DNA of 32,357 nt from the NCBI GenBank assembly GCA_947629035.1, contig CANRCE010000010.1, forward strand, positions 1 through 32,357, written 5' to 3'. Below, piece by piece: positions 1-9,695 of this stretch. A program made the translations under genes and the position numbers. This stretch comes from an uncultured Bacilli bacterium. Lineage in GTDB: Bacteria > Bacillota_I > Bacilli_A > RF39 > UBA660. The notes below the pieces were generated by a model. That model ran no database searches. It was not told the origin of the DNA and worked only from the letters and a program-made list of their open reading frames with translations. Positions within the stretch are counted from its first letter, which is position 1; every line of letters starts with the position of its first letter.

Positions 1-101
1 ATAAAATAATAAAAAAACTAGATTTTTCAATATCTAGAAAAGATTTAAGATTTAAAACTGTTAAACTAGGGTAATTTATCACCAATTTTTATATTATCCA
101 T
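1..101 (-). pseudogene. 5' end of a minus-strand gene with apparent +1 frameshift (MDNIKIGDKLP / SLTVLNLKSFLDIEKSSFFIIL), truncated by window edge
   Basis: ATG at 101 on minus strand preceded by strong SD (GGAGGTGTATTA-ATG); in-frame TAG after CCC codon (66-68), the +1 frame stays open to the window edge. Confidence 0.4.
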
Positions 102-215
102 TAATACACCTCCTTGTCTTTCATAACTTGTATTATACAATATTTTTTTTTATAATACAATATACTTTTTTTTGAAATGATGCTATAATATAATATAGAA
201 TAAAAGAGGTGTAAA

Positions 216-1268
216 ATGGATAGCGTTGAAAAAGTATTTCAAACAATTTATAAATTTGAAAAAACAATATTTAACACAATAATATCTATCATCAGTCATT
301 TTTTTATTGGATTATTCACAACTATTACCATTTTCCCTAAATATTTTATCCTTGGTATTGTTTATATTTTTAGTAAAAATAAAAGAAATGAAATTAATAA
401 AACAAAATCCATTTTACCATTTATTATGATGGGACTTGCCTTAATCGTTTATCTTATTTGCGTATTTCTCTTTAGTAGATGGTCAGTACAACAATTAAAA
501 TTAAAGTATTTAGCCCAAGACATTATATCATCAACAGCAATAATCGAAAAAGAACAGGAAAATGATGTAAATCCAAATAATCCTACAGTTCAAAATCCTG
601 ATAATAATCAAACAGAGCAACCCCCTACCAATAATCAAACTACGCAACAAACAACTCCATATTATCCAAACGATTATTGGGATTATCCAAATGTATCACT
701 TATTGATGTTAACTTTGACGAATTATTAAAGAAAAACAGTGACACTGTTGGTTGGATTCAAGTTGTTGGAACTAAAGTAAATTATCCTATTGTCCAATCA
801 GATGATAATGAATACTATCTATATCATAGTTTCAATAAATCAAATAATGCTGGAGGTTGGATATTTGCTGATTACCGAGTCGATTTCAAAAATTTTAAAC
901 GTAATACCATTGTCTATGGTCATAACTTAAATAATAAAACAATGTTTGGCTCACTTCCCAATACACTTCAAAGTAGTTGGTTTAATAATAAAGACAATCA
1001 TTATGTAAAAATATCAACACCTAGTTCAAACTCAGTATGGAAAGTTTTTTCTGTTTATACAGTAGCTCCTGAAGTATATTATTTAAAAACAGCTTTTACA
1101 GATGATACATATAAAGAATTTATTACTACAATTAAAAATCGAAGCTTATATGATTTTAATACAGATGTAAGTATAGACGATAAAATAATAACTCTATCTA
1201 CTTGTGATAATACTGGAACAAAACGTATGGTATTACATGCCAAAATGATAAATATCGAATATAAATAA
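216..1268 (+). CDS. class B-like sortase with N-terminal transmembrane segments
   Basis: TLSTCD catalytic Cys motif, YGHNL catalytic His motif, VGWIQVVGTKVNYPIVQ; SD AGAGGTG upstream of ATG. Confidence 0.88.
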   Translation: MDSVEKVFQTIYKFEKTIFNTIISIISHFFIGLFTTITIFPKYFILGIVYIFSKNKRNEINKTKSILPFIMMGLALIVYLICVFLFSRWSVQQLKLKYLAQDIISSTAIIEKEQENDVNPNNPTVQNPDNNQTEQPPTNNQTTQQTTPYYPNDYWDYPNVSLIDVNFDELLKKNSDTVGWIQVVGTKVNYPIVQSDDNEYYLYHSFNKSNNAGGWIFADYRVDFKNFKRNTIVYGHNLNNKTMFGSLPNTLQSSWFNNKDNHYVKISTPSSNSVWKVFSVYTVAPEVYYLKTAFTDDTYKEFITTIKNRSLYDFNTDVSIDDKIITLSTCDNTGTKRMVLHAKMINIEYK

Positions 1269-1286
1269 AGTGTTAAAAAATAAACT

Positions 1287-1318
1287 AAACCCGTTTCTTT
1301 TATCTAAAAAACGGGTTT
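1287..1318. terminator. bidirectional rho-independent terminator between convergent sortase and protease genes
   Basis: AAACCCGTTT...AAACGGGTTT stem between convergent genes, T/A-rich flanks. Confidence 0.75.
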
Positions 1319-1337
1319 CAATTTATTTTTTTTATAT

Positions 1338-2702
1338 TTAATCATTCTTACCACTTACTAAATCCAAAGCCTTTTGCAATTGATTATCATTATCATATGA
1401 AGGATTTTCATAATAACTTTCATTCAATTCTACAACATCAGTTGGTTCTAATCCAGTATCTTGTACCCAGCTTCCATTTGGAGTAAGCCAATTTTGTACT
1501 GTATATTTTACCATGCTACCATCAGGTAATTTAGTTGTTTGCTGTACAGTTCCTTTACCATATGTATTAGTTCCTACAACAAATCCATTATAACTTTCTT
1601 TAATCGCTGAAGCAAGTATCTCAGAAGCTGAAGCTGAAGCAGCATTTGTTATAACAGCAATAGGATAAGTTCTTTTTGTTTTTGTTTGATCTTTTTTTTC
1701 TGTTATACCCTTACTATCTTCCAGTTTATAAATAACTTTCCCTTTTTCTAAAAATAAGCTTGCAATATCAGTTACAACATTAAGATATCCACCACCATTA
1801 TCTCTTACATCAATAACTAATCCATCTATTTTTTCCTTTTCTAATTCCGTTAAAGCCTCACTAAATTGTTTGTTAGTTACAGATGAAAAAATATCTATAG
1901 CAATATAACCTATTTTTTTATCATTTTTATCAAAAATATTACTAGTTATCGTAGGTATTTCTATTTTCCCCATTTTAATAGTTACTTCTTTTTCTTCTTC
2001 ACCACGCATAACTGTCAAAACAATTTTATTTTTTTTACTATTTTTTATATAATCTGCTACATCAGTACTTGTTTTACTTTGATAGTTCTCTCCATCTATT
2101 TTAGTTATAATATCTCCTACTTGTAATCCAGCTTTTGCAGCAGGACCATCTTCAAATAAATCAATTATAGCTATTTTACCATCAGTAGTACTGCCAACAG
2201 TAGCTCCAATTCCCTCATAAATTCCTCCTACAGTCTCATTAAACGTAAGAGTACTATCAGAATCACTATAATTAGTATAAACATCACCAACACTAGATAC
2301 CATTCCTTTAATAGCATCATCAATTAATGCATCTTTATCTAGATTACCATAATAATTATTAGTAATTGCATAATAAGTATCTACTAATTTTTCTAAATCG
2401 TTAGATAAAGCCATATAATCTTTTCCACCATTAAATATTTTTACAAAAGAAAAACAAGTAATAAATCCTAATCCTAAAGAAAACAGCATCACAATAACAA
2501 CTTCACTAAAATGATAAAGTTCTTTCTCTTCATGAGTAAAAGGACTAATTTTTTTGAAAAATTTAAAAATTTTAGATTCCTTAACCTTATCTTTAAAAAC
2601 TCTATATTTTTCTTTTCTTATTTTTGACTTTATTGCCTTTATTTTCTTTTTTTGTCCCTGAATAATTTTTTTGGCCTTTTCAAGAATTTCATCATCATTC
2701 AT
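1338..2702 (-). CDS. S41 family C-terminal processing peptidase (PDZ-containing, membrane anchored)
   Basis: PDZ segment (GPAAKAGLQVGDIITKIDG), catalytic region NAASASASEILASAIKE and GTNTYGKGTVQ; start moved to the ATG at 2702 behind an SD. Confidence 0.9.
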   Translation of the reverse strand: MNDDEILEKAKKIIQGQKKKIKAIKSKIRKEKYRVFKDKVKESKIFKFFKKISPFTHEEKELYHFSEVVIVMLFSLGLGFITCFSFVKIFNGGKDYMALSNDLEKLVDTYYAITNNYYGNLDKDALIDDAIKGMVSSVGDVYTNYSDSDSTLTFNETVGGIYEGIGATVGSTTDGKIAIIDLFEDGPAAKAGLQVGDIITKIDGENYQSKTSTDVADYIKNSKKNKIVLTVMRGEEEKEVTIKMGKIEIPTITSNIFDKNDKKIGYIAIDIFSSVTNKQFSEALTELEKEKIDGLVIDVRDNGGGYLNVVTDIASLFLEKGKVIYKLEDSKGITEKKDQTKTKRTYPIAVITNAASASASEILASAIKESYNGFVVGTNTYGKGTVQQTTKLPDGSMVKYTVQNWLTPNGSWVQDTGLEPTDVVELNESYYENPSYDNDNQLQKALDLVSGKND

Positions 2703-2838
2703 AAGTACCACCACCTTCTTTATTTTATCATATTATATTCAGTTTAACAATATTTTAAAAAAAAATAAAATTTACATAATTTTAAAAAGTTATTTATATT
2801 TTTTTAAAATTGTTACAATATTAATAATGGTGATGTAT

Positions 2839-4293
2839 ATGTTAAATGCAAATGACATAATTAATAAATTAAAACAAGATACAAATAATCAAGAAGATTT
2901 TATATATAGAAAAAAAACGCTTAATAAAAAAAATGTATATATTATTTATCTTGAACCACTTACTTCAAGCGATAAAATAAGTGACTTTATCATTAGAAGC
3001 TTAACTAATATCGAAAAAAATATGACTAGTAAAAAAAATTTATTAAAAGAAATCGAAAATAATATTAGTAATTTCAAAGTTAAAAAAGTCGTAGACTATA
3101 AAACATTATGTCAACATTTACACAATGGATTTACTATTATATTAGTTGATGAAGAACCATATGGTCTTGCTCTAGAAACCAAAGCTGATTTAGCAAGAAG
3201 TATCGACACAGCAAATGCTGAAATAACTATTCGAGGGCCTAAAGATGCCTTTGTGGAAGACTATCAAAAAAACATGGGCCTAATTCGTAAAAGAATTAAA
3301 TCAAATGACTTATGGGTAGAAACTTTAAATATCGGAAAATATACCAATACAAAGGTAAGTGTTCTTTATATTAAAAGTATTGCTAAACCAAAATTAGTAA
3401 ATAACGTTATTAAAAAACTTCAAACACTAGAAATAGATGGTATAGTCAACAGTGGTACAATTAAAAATTTACTTGTCGATAATGTTAAAACTATTTTCCC
3501 CACTATCTATACAACCGAAAGACCAGATATTAGTACAAGAGCCTTATTAAGAGGTAAAGTCGTTATTTTAGTAGATAATTCTCCATATGTTCTATTAGTT
3601 CCAAGCGAATTTAATGATTTCTTTATGACCCCTGAAGATTCATATTCCAAAAGTTTTAATGCTACCTTAATTAGAATTTTAAAATATTTAGCTTTCTTCA
3701 TTGCTCTTACAGCCCCAGCGATTTATGTTTCTCTTACAACATACAATCAAGAAATGCTCCCCTCCGAATTATTAATTAGTTTTACTATTCAAAAAGACAG
3801 TGTTCCATTTCCAGCTTTAGTTGAAGCTTTAATTATGATAGTTTCATTTGAAATAATTAGGGAAGCCGATTTAAGAGTTCCTGGTTTCACTGGCAGTTCT
3901 CTATCAATTGTTGGTGCACTAATTTTAGGAGAAGCTGCTGTCAATGCTGGCATTGTATCTCCCATTATGATTATTGTAGTAGCAATAACGGCATTAAGCT
4001 CTCTACCTTTTACAGAACCAGAAATAATAAATGCTCTAAGATGGTGGAGATTAGTATTCATGCTAGGAGCTGCTCTACTAGGAATAATTGGTGTTATCTT
4101 TGCTTTTGTGTTATTTTGCATTAAAATGGCTAGTATTGATTTATTTGATGTTCCTTATCTAGTCCCTTTTGTACCAACATCTAAAGAAGGACTTAAAAAT
4201 AGTATCATCAAACTTCCTTTAAAAAAATTAACTAAACGAGAAAAATATTTATCTGATAATGTAACAAAGGAGGTTATTCATGAAGAAGATTAA
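2839..4293 (+). CDS. gerA: spore germination protein, GerA family
   Basis: GerA-type ELLISFTIQKDSVPFPALVEALIMIVSFEIIREADLRVPGFTGSSLSIVGALILGEAAVNAGIVSPIMIIVVAITALSSL; track start 2671 overlaps the opposite gene, likely start 2839 after GGTGAT. Confidence 0.92.
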   Translation: MLNANDIINKLKQDTNNQEDFIYRKKTLNKKNVYIIYLEPLTSSDKISDFIIRSLTNIEKNMTSKKNLLKEIENNISNFKVKKVVDYKTLCQHLHNGFTIILVDEEPYGLALETKADLARSIDTANAEITIRGPKDAFVEDYQKNMGLIRKRIKSNDLWVETLNIGKYTNTKVSVLYIKSIAKPKLVNNVIKKLQTLEIDGIVNSGTIKNLLVDNVKTIFPTIYTTERPDISTRALLRGKVVILVDNSPYVLLVPSEFNDFFMTPEDSYSKSFNATLIRILKYLAFFIALTAPAIYVSLTTYNQEMLPSELLISFTIQKDSVPFPALVEALIMIVSFEIIREADLRVPGFTGSSLSIVGALILGEAAVNAGIVSPIMIIVVAITALSSLPFTEPEIINALRWWRLVFMLGAALLGIIGVIFAFVLFCIKMASIDLFDVPYLVPFVPTSKEGLKNSIIKLPLKKLTKREKYLSDNVTKEVIHEED

Positions 4294-5455
4294 ATTATTA
4301 ATAATAATTAGTTTACCTATATTACTAACAGGTTGTTATAACTATCAAGAATTAAATGATATGGCACTAACTGCTGCTATTGGCATTGATAAAGATGAAG
4401 ATGGATATATCTTTACAGCACAAATTATTAATACTCAAAATTCTAAAGATACCAATATTAATGCTTCTCAAGTTACAGTTTACTCTGCTAGTGGAAAAAC
4501 AGTTCAAGAAGCTGCTAGATCAATTCTTTTACAATCACCAAAAAGATTATTTATTGAACATCTAGATATAATGGTCATAAGTGAAGAAGTTGCCAAAGAT
4601 GGAATTAAAAATATTTTAGATGTTTTCCTTCGCGATGCTGAATCAAGAAATCAATATGATGTTTTAATATCAAGAGATTGTACTGCACAAGAATTACTTA
4701 GTATCTTAACCCCACTTGAAACAATTTCTTCCTCTAATATCAAAGACAGCCTAAAAGCAAATAGTAATCATTTAGGTTCGACAGCTATGGTTAAAATGGA
4801 ACAAATGCTAAATACATATCTAAATGATAAAATAGAAATTGCAATACCAAGTATTACTCTTCAAGGAGATCCTAATGAAGGAGATAAAAATGAAAACATC
4901 GAAGAAAGCAATTCCACTGCTAAAGTAATTTTATCCAATACAGCTATTTTCAAAAAAGATAAGTTAGTTGGATATTTAACTCAAGAAGAAGATATCGCAG
5001 CAAACTTTATTAAAAATAATATTAACAATACCCTAATTACCTACAAATGTGATGATAAAAATTATGCAACAGTTGAAATAATAAAATCTAGTGCCAAAAT
5101 TACTACAGATCAAAACAAACTAAAATTAAATATTAAAATTAAAGGAACAGGTAATCTCAATGAAATGAATTGCCAAGTAAATTTAGAAAAAGAACAAACA
5201 ATTCATACAATAGAAAAAGAAGTAGAAAAAACCTTAAAACAAATGCTTGAAAAAGTAATTAAAAAAACAAGAGAAACCTATAAATCTGATATTTTTGGTT
5301 TTGAAGATATTATATATAAAAATAACAATAAACTTTATAATAAAGTTAAAGATGATTGGGATAATAAATATTTCTATGATTTAAAAATTGATATCGATAC
5401 AGATATAGATATTATTGAAAAAGGACAAATATTAAGGGTGATAAGCAATGAATAA
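4280..5455 (+). CDS. gerC: spore germination lipoprotein, GerC family (Ger(x)C)
   Basis: lipobox LLTGC, GCYNYQELNDMALTAAIGIDKDEDGY, overlaps gerA stop. Confidence 0.9.
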   Translation: MKKIKLLIIISLPILLTGCYNYQELNDMALTAAIGIDKDEDGYIFTAQIINTQNSKDTNINASQVTVYSASGKTVQEAARSILLQSPKRLFIEHLDIMVISEEVAKDGIKNILDVFLRDAESRNQYDVLISRDCTAQELLSILTPLETISSSNIKDSLKANSNHLGSTAMVKMEQMLNTYLNDKIEIAIPSITLQGDPNEGDKNENIEESNSTAKVILSNTAIFKKDKLVGYLTQEEDIAANFIKNNINNTLITYKCDDKNYATVEIIKSSAKITTDQNKLKLNIKIKGTGNLNEMNCQVNLEKEQTIHTIEKEVEKTLKQMLEKVIKKTRETYKSDIFGFEDIIYKNNNKLYNKVKDDWDNKYFYDLKIDIDTDIDIIEKGQILRVISNE

Positions 5456-6545
5456 TAATCAAAAAATAAATATGTTACAGTTTTCAGCCATTTATGTATC
5501 AATGATACTTACCTTTTTTCTAGCTATTGGTTCTTATTCTCTTATTAAAGCTACAGCAGTTGATGGCTGGATAAGTATTATTCTAGGAGGTCTAGTAGGT
5601 TTCATATTAGTATGGATATTTATTTACATATTTAACTATGAACCTGATTTACCTATTTATCAAAAGACACTTAAATTATTTGGCAAAAAAATAGGTACTG
5701 TCGTTAATTTTATTCTATGTATTTTAATTTTTATCCTTGGTATCAATATTATTTATGCCAATACTAATTTTATTATAAGTCAATTTTTGTCAGAAACACC
5801 ATACCTTTATGTCTCAATATTTTTTGTTTTATTAGTAATATATATTAACACCAAAGGCATAGAAGTTTTATCAAGAGTTGCCTTAATTACTATTTTCTTT
5901 AGCTTAATTTTATATTTAATATCAGCAATAGGTCTTATTCCTAACATCGATATTGAAAATTTAAAACCATTTTTAGAATTTGGTATGTCACGACCAATTA
6001 AAGGTATTTTCTACGTTATAGCCATTAATCTTGCACCTGCTTTTTTACTTCTTGCTATTCCAAAAAATTCTATTATAGATAATGAAAAATATAAAACATA
6101 TATAAGCATTAGTTACATAATGAGTATCATTTTAATGCTAATCGTATTTATATATATAATAGGCAACTTAGGAATACATCTTGCTAGTTACTATCAATTC
6201 CCAGAATATATGGTTTTGAAAAGAATAAATTTTTTTGAATTTATAAATCGTATAGAAAATTTAATAATTACTCAATGGATACTAGAATCATTTATATCTT
6301 TAAGTTTTATTGTTTATTTTATATCAAATACAATAAAACAAAAACCTCAACATAAACTTATTTCATCTATTGTTACTATAGCAATATTAATTGTATCCAA
6401 ATATGCTTTTAAAAATAATACACAGTATAATACCTACTCTTTTACGTATGCTCCTTATCTTAGAAGCATCATCATTATTGTATTTGTTATTATTGCAGTA
6501 GCAATTTTTCTAAAAAGAAAAAAAACTAAAGCAACAAAACTTTAG
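5448..6545 (+). CDS. gerB: spore germination permease, GerB family
   Basis: multi-TM GerAB/amino-acid permease-like protein overlapping gerC. Confidence 0.88.
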   Translation: MNNNQKINMLQFSAIYVSMILTFFLAIGSYSLIKATAVDGWISIILGGLVGFILVWIFIYIFNYEPDLPIYQKTLKLFGKKIGTVVNFILCILIFILGINIIYANTNFIISQFLSETPYLYVSIFFVLLVIYINTKGIEVLSRVALITIFFSLILYLISAIGLIPNIDIENLKPFLEFGMSRPIKGIFYVIAINLAPAFLLLAIPKNSIIDNEKYKTYISISYIMSIILMLIVFIYIIGNLGIHLASYYQFPEYMVLKRINFFEFINRIENLIITQWILESFISLSFIVYFISNTIKQKPQHKLISSIVTIAILIVSKYAFKNNTQYNTYSFTYAPYLRSIIIIVFVIIAVAIFLKRKKTKATKL

Positions 6546-6549
6546 TTTT
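6522..6549. terminator. bidirectional terminator embedded in the 3' ends of convergent genes
   Basis: AAAACTAAAG-CAACAAAA-CTTTAGTTTT, includes gerB stop codon. Confidence 0.6.
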
Positions 6550-7066
6550 ATATCTCACTTACTTCAAAACAATAAGTTATACTTCCTGATATATTAGTAG
6601 CATTCTCATCTAACCATATTAAATAATCAACATCTAAATTATTTTTAGCTTTTATTTCTACAGTATCAAGTAAATAATAACAATATTCCTCATCACAAGA
6701 TAAATAATTATTTTCTACATTAATTATTTTATCACCAATTTTTACTTTAAAATTACTTATATCTAATTGTGAAGTTTTAAATACCTTTAATAATAACTCT
6801 CCTGTTATATCATTATTACCTATATTGTTAATTCTTAAAGTACTATTTTCTAAATTATTTATGGCATATTCATCAGTCATAGGAAATAAATTATAATTAT
6901 AATCTTTTATTTTATCAACAGTAATGTTACTACTATAAGCTAACATAGCATTTGTAGTTTTTATATTATTATCTTCTAAAATTTTCCATACTGGTATTGT
7001 ACTAATTATAACAATTATAAAAAAGAAAATCTCTATAATTAGTTTTTTCTTTTTTTTGTCCATCAT
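6548..7066 (-). CDS. secreted TasA/camelysin-like protein, related to the C-terminal domain of the adjacent 583-aa protein
   Basis: N-terminal signal/TM segment; shares P[IM]TDEYA and a C-terminal L-I-IW...GSI/GTI pattern with 7146..8897; start adjusted to 7066. Confidence 0.55.
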   Translation of the reverse strand: MMDKKKKKLIIEIFFFIIVIISTIPVWKILEDNNIKTTNAMLAYSSNITVDKIKDYNYNLFPMTDEYAINNLENSTLRINNIGNNDITGELLLKVFKTSQLDISNFKVKIGDKIINVENNYLSCDEEYCYYLLDTVEIKAKNNLDVDYLIWLDENATNISGSITYCFEVSEI

Positions 7067-7145
7067 AACTACCCCCCAATAAGTTATTGACACACTAATT
7101 ATAGCATATTTTCTTCAATCTGTCAAATTATCACCAGTTTAAGAA

Positions 7146-8897
7146 TTACTCTATACTATCAGCATATAATTTAATTGTTCCAATGAATGCACTATTTTGA
7201 TATTCATTTGTGATATCTTCATAACTTGCCCATATACCTAAACTTATTTTCAAGGTTTCACCATTTTCAAGTGTACCCTCTCGTAAAATATATGTATTTT
7301 TATTTACCATAAGTCCACCCTCTAATTGTGAACCTGCTTTCCACATATTAGCATTCAATTTAGTAGGATTTGATATTTGATTATTAACTTTTAAAATATA
7401 TCTTACATAATCTGGTATTAATCTTTTAGTATTATATTTATTATAATTATCCGTTTCTTCGATAACTAATCGATAAGCAATTTTACTACCAGTATCATTA
7501 CTTACAACTATATCTTTAGGATCTGGCAACTTATCATCATTTCCACTAGATGGATTAGATTGTGGATCATCTTTAATATTACCATTGTCATCATACTCTA
7601 TATCATCAGTATCAGTAACATATTTATCACCTGTTTTAGGATCTTCGACTAAACTTTTACCATTATCAAAATCAGTAACTTTCTTACCATCAGGCAATGT
7701 TTTTTCATCAACTACATTAGATTGTGTTGATGTAACATCTTTAATATTACCATCTTCATCATATTTTAAATCTGATGAATCTTCAACATAATGTTTTGTT
7801 CCATCTGGATCAGTAACAACTGCAGAACCATCGTCAAAAACATCAACTTCGCCATTATTTGGTAATTTTTTAGTATGACGTTGATAAGCTCTTTCTTGCT
7901 CAATTATTTCAGTAATACCATTATCATCATAAACAATATGTCCACCTTTACGAACAGATAATGACTTTTCATTTTTTACGATATCTGCAGAACCATCATC
8001 GTAAAACACAATTATCGTTCCATCATTTAATTTCTTTTCTTCTAATACTTTTGAAGCATTATTGTTAGGAAATGTAACATTACCATTACCATCTATATTG
8101 ATATCTTCATCATGTCTTACAACATATTTAACTCCATCTTTGGTAACTTCAATTGTTCCATTAGTATATCTTTTTACTAAAGTTCCGTTTTTATTTTGAG
8201 AATCTTCAACATATGATACACCACTACTAATAGTTTCATTAAATACATTACCATTATCATCTATATCATTACTATCTCTTACAAATATAGTCAAACCATC
8301 TTTGGTAACTTCAGCAGAGCCATCCGAAAAATACAAAACAGTTGCATCTCCAAGTTGTTTTACTTCTCCAGTAACTTCTCTTACAACAGCTCCTTCTTTT
8401 TTTACACCTTGACTACTAACTCCATAATCACCATCAACTGGGAAAACTCGCTCATATCTTCCATCATCATATTCTATTAAAGCACTCTTATCTGAATAGA
8501 AAGTTATTTTACCTCCATCAAATGATGATTGACTTACCTCTAAAATGACACCTTTATTTGATTGCGAATTATCTGTATTTCCTCCAAATAGTTTTTTAGC
8601 ATATTCATCAGTAATTGGAGTCATTACTCCTCCAGCAGCAGTATCTACATCAGATCCACCATCTATTGATAGTGTTACTCCAGGCTTACTTTCACTAGGA
8701 GTCGAAGATGAACTTAAATTTGAAATAGTCATACTAACTCCAACCATGAAACTTGAAACCGATAAAAACATCAAAGCGAAATAAATAATTTTTCCATATT
8801 TCAAGAAGAAGAGAATTATTGGGTTTTTAGTTTGCTCTTCTTCAATAATAATTTCATCATCATTAATTTCCCTTACATTAAATAAATTCGTTCTCAT
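7146..8897 (-). CDS. large secreted repeat protein (about 6 DGS-type repeats) with TasA-like C-terminal domain
   Basis: single N-terminal TM, repeats such as LPDGKKVTDFDNGKSLVEDPKTGDKYVTDTDDIEYDDNGNIKD; adjacent to SipW-like peptidase. Confidence 0.65.
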   Translation of the reverse strand: MRTNLFNVREINDDEIIIEEEQTKNPIILFFLKYGKIIYFALMFLSVSSFMVGVSMTISNLSSSSTPSESKPGVTLSIDGGSDVDTAAGGVMTPITDEYAKKLFGGNTDNSQSNKGVILEVSQSSFDGGKITFYSDKSALIEYDDGRYERVFPVDGDYGVSSQGVKKEGAVVREVTGEVKQLGDATVLYFSDGSAEVTKDGLTIFVRDSNDIDDNGNVFNETISSGVSYVEDSQNKNGTLVKRYTNGTIEVTKDGVKYVVRHDEDINIDGNGNVTFPNNNASKVLEEKKLNDGTIIVFYDDGSADIVKNEKSLSVRKGGHIVYDDNGITEIIEQERAYQRHTKKLPNNGEVDVFDDGSAVVTDPDGTKHYVEDSSDLKYDEDGNIKDVTSTQSNVVDEKTLPDGKKVTDFDNGKSLVEDPKTGDKYVTDTDDIEYDDNGNIKDDPQSNPSSGNDDKLPDPKDIVVSNDTGSKIAYRLVIEETDNYNKYNTKRLIPDYVRYILKVNNQISNPTKLNANMWKAGSQLEGGLMVNKNTYILREGTLENGETLKISLGIWASYEDITNEYQNSAFIGTIKLYADSIE

Positions 8898-8908
8898 TTA
8901 AATCATTC

Positions 8909-9568
8909 CTATCTCTTATTAACATTCAATTTTAGTTTTGTTTTTTTACCCATCATCTTAATAAGTTTCATTATATCATAAGACAATACTAACAAACTAG
9001 GAACTAATATAGCTATAATCCAACCACCCTTAGTAGCCAAGAATTCTTTAATATAACCTAATTTGGGAATTTTAAATATAACTTTACCTAAAATGTTATA
9101 ATCTTGTGCAAGAGATGTATCTGCAATAGCATTAGCATCTCCTTGTGTCCTAAAGCTATAACTCTCACTAGTTGGATCATAATATTTATCAATAATTCTA
9201 TGAGTTACCGTAATTCCTTCAAATCGCTTATCTGAAGATAGGAAAGTAATAATATCGCCAACTTCTAACTCACTTGCATCAACTTTTTTCGTTAAAACTA
9301 CATCTTTTACTAAAATTTCTGGAACCATACTACCAGTTAAAACCACATAAGCATTAAGTTTAGGAGGTGAATAATCACCTTTACTTGCTCTTATTTTAAT
9401 ATCAGCAATGTATAACAACAAATTAACACCAACTAACAACAATAAAATAAAGATAGCATAAGATATAACGCTTATAATGAATCTAAGTGGTTTCGGTTTC
9501 TTTTTTACAATTTTTACCTTATAATGTCTAACTTTAATTTCTTGTATTTCTTTTTTATTTTTATTCAT
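8909..9568 (-). CDS. sipW: signal peptidase I, SipW/ER-type
   Basis: VVLTGSMVPEI (catalytic Ser), VTHRIIDKY (His replacing Lys), FRTQGDANAIADTS (Asp); N- and C-terminal TM segments. Confidence 0.87.
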   Translation of the reverse strand: MNKNKKEIQEIKVRHYKVKIVKKKPKPLRFIISVISYAIFILLLLVGVNLLLYIADIKIRASKGDYSPPKLNAYVVLTGSMVPEILVKDVVLTKKVDASELEVGDIITFLSSDKRFEGITVTHRIIDKYYDPTSESYSFRTQGDANAIADTSLAQDYNILGKVIFKIPKLGYIKEFLATKGGWIIAILVPSLLVLSYDIMKLIKMMGKKTKLKLNVNKR

Positions 9569-9655
9569 ATGGTCCTCTCCCTACTTTTACTCTAGGATAA
9601 TTATACATTATTTTTTTTAATATTACAATATTTTAATTAAATTTTTATTATTTTA

Positions 9656-9684
9656 TTGACAAATAAACAATCGTTTGCTATAAT
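9656..9684 (+). promoter_or_regulatory. ssrA promoter, consensus sigma-A type
   Basis: TTGACA (9656-9661), 17-nt spacer, TATAAT (9679-9684). Confidence 0.9.
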
Positions 9685-9695
9685 GCAAGAGTAAT

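Noticed and set aside
216-1268. Sortase with dedicated local substrate
   Set aside because: No LPXTG- or NPQTN-type sorting signal seen in window proteins; the C-terminal TM protein at 31152 lacks such a motif.
3507-4121. Minus-strand ORFs 3507-3701 and 3789-4121
   Set aside because: Antisense to a well-conserved gerA coding region; no SD and no recognisable product; mirror-frame artefacts.
4380-4565. Plus ORF of 61 aa inside gerC
   Set aside because: Alternative frame of a conserved gene, low-complexity composition.
7585-8784. Plus-strand ORFs 7585-7791 and 8545-8784
   Set aside because: Antisense to the DGS-repeat protein; Ser/Leu-rich mirror translations of an Asp/Gly/Asn-rich gene.
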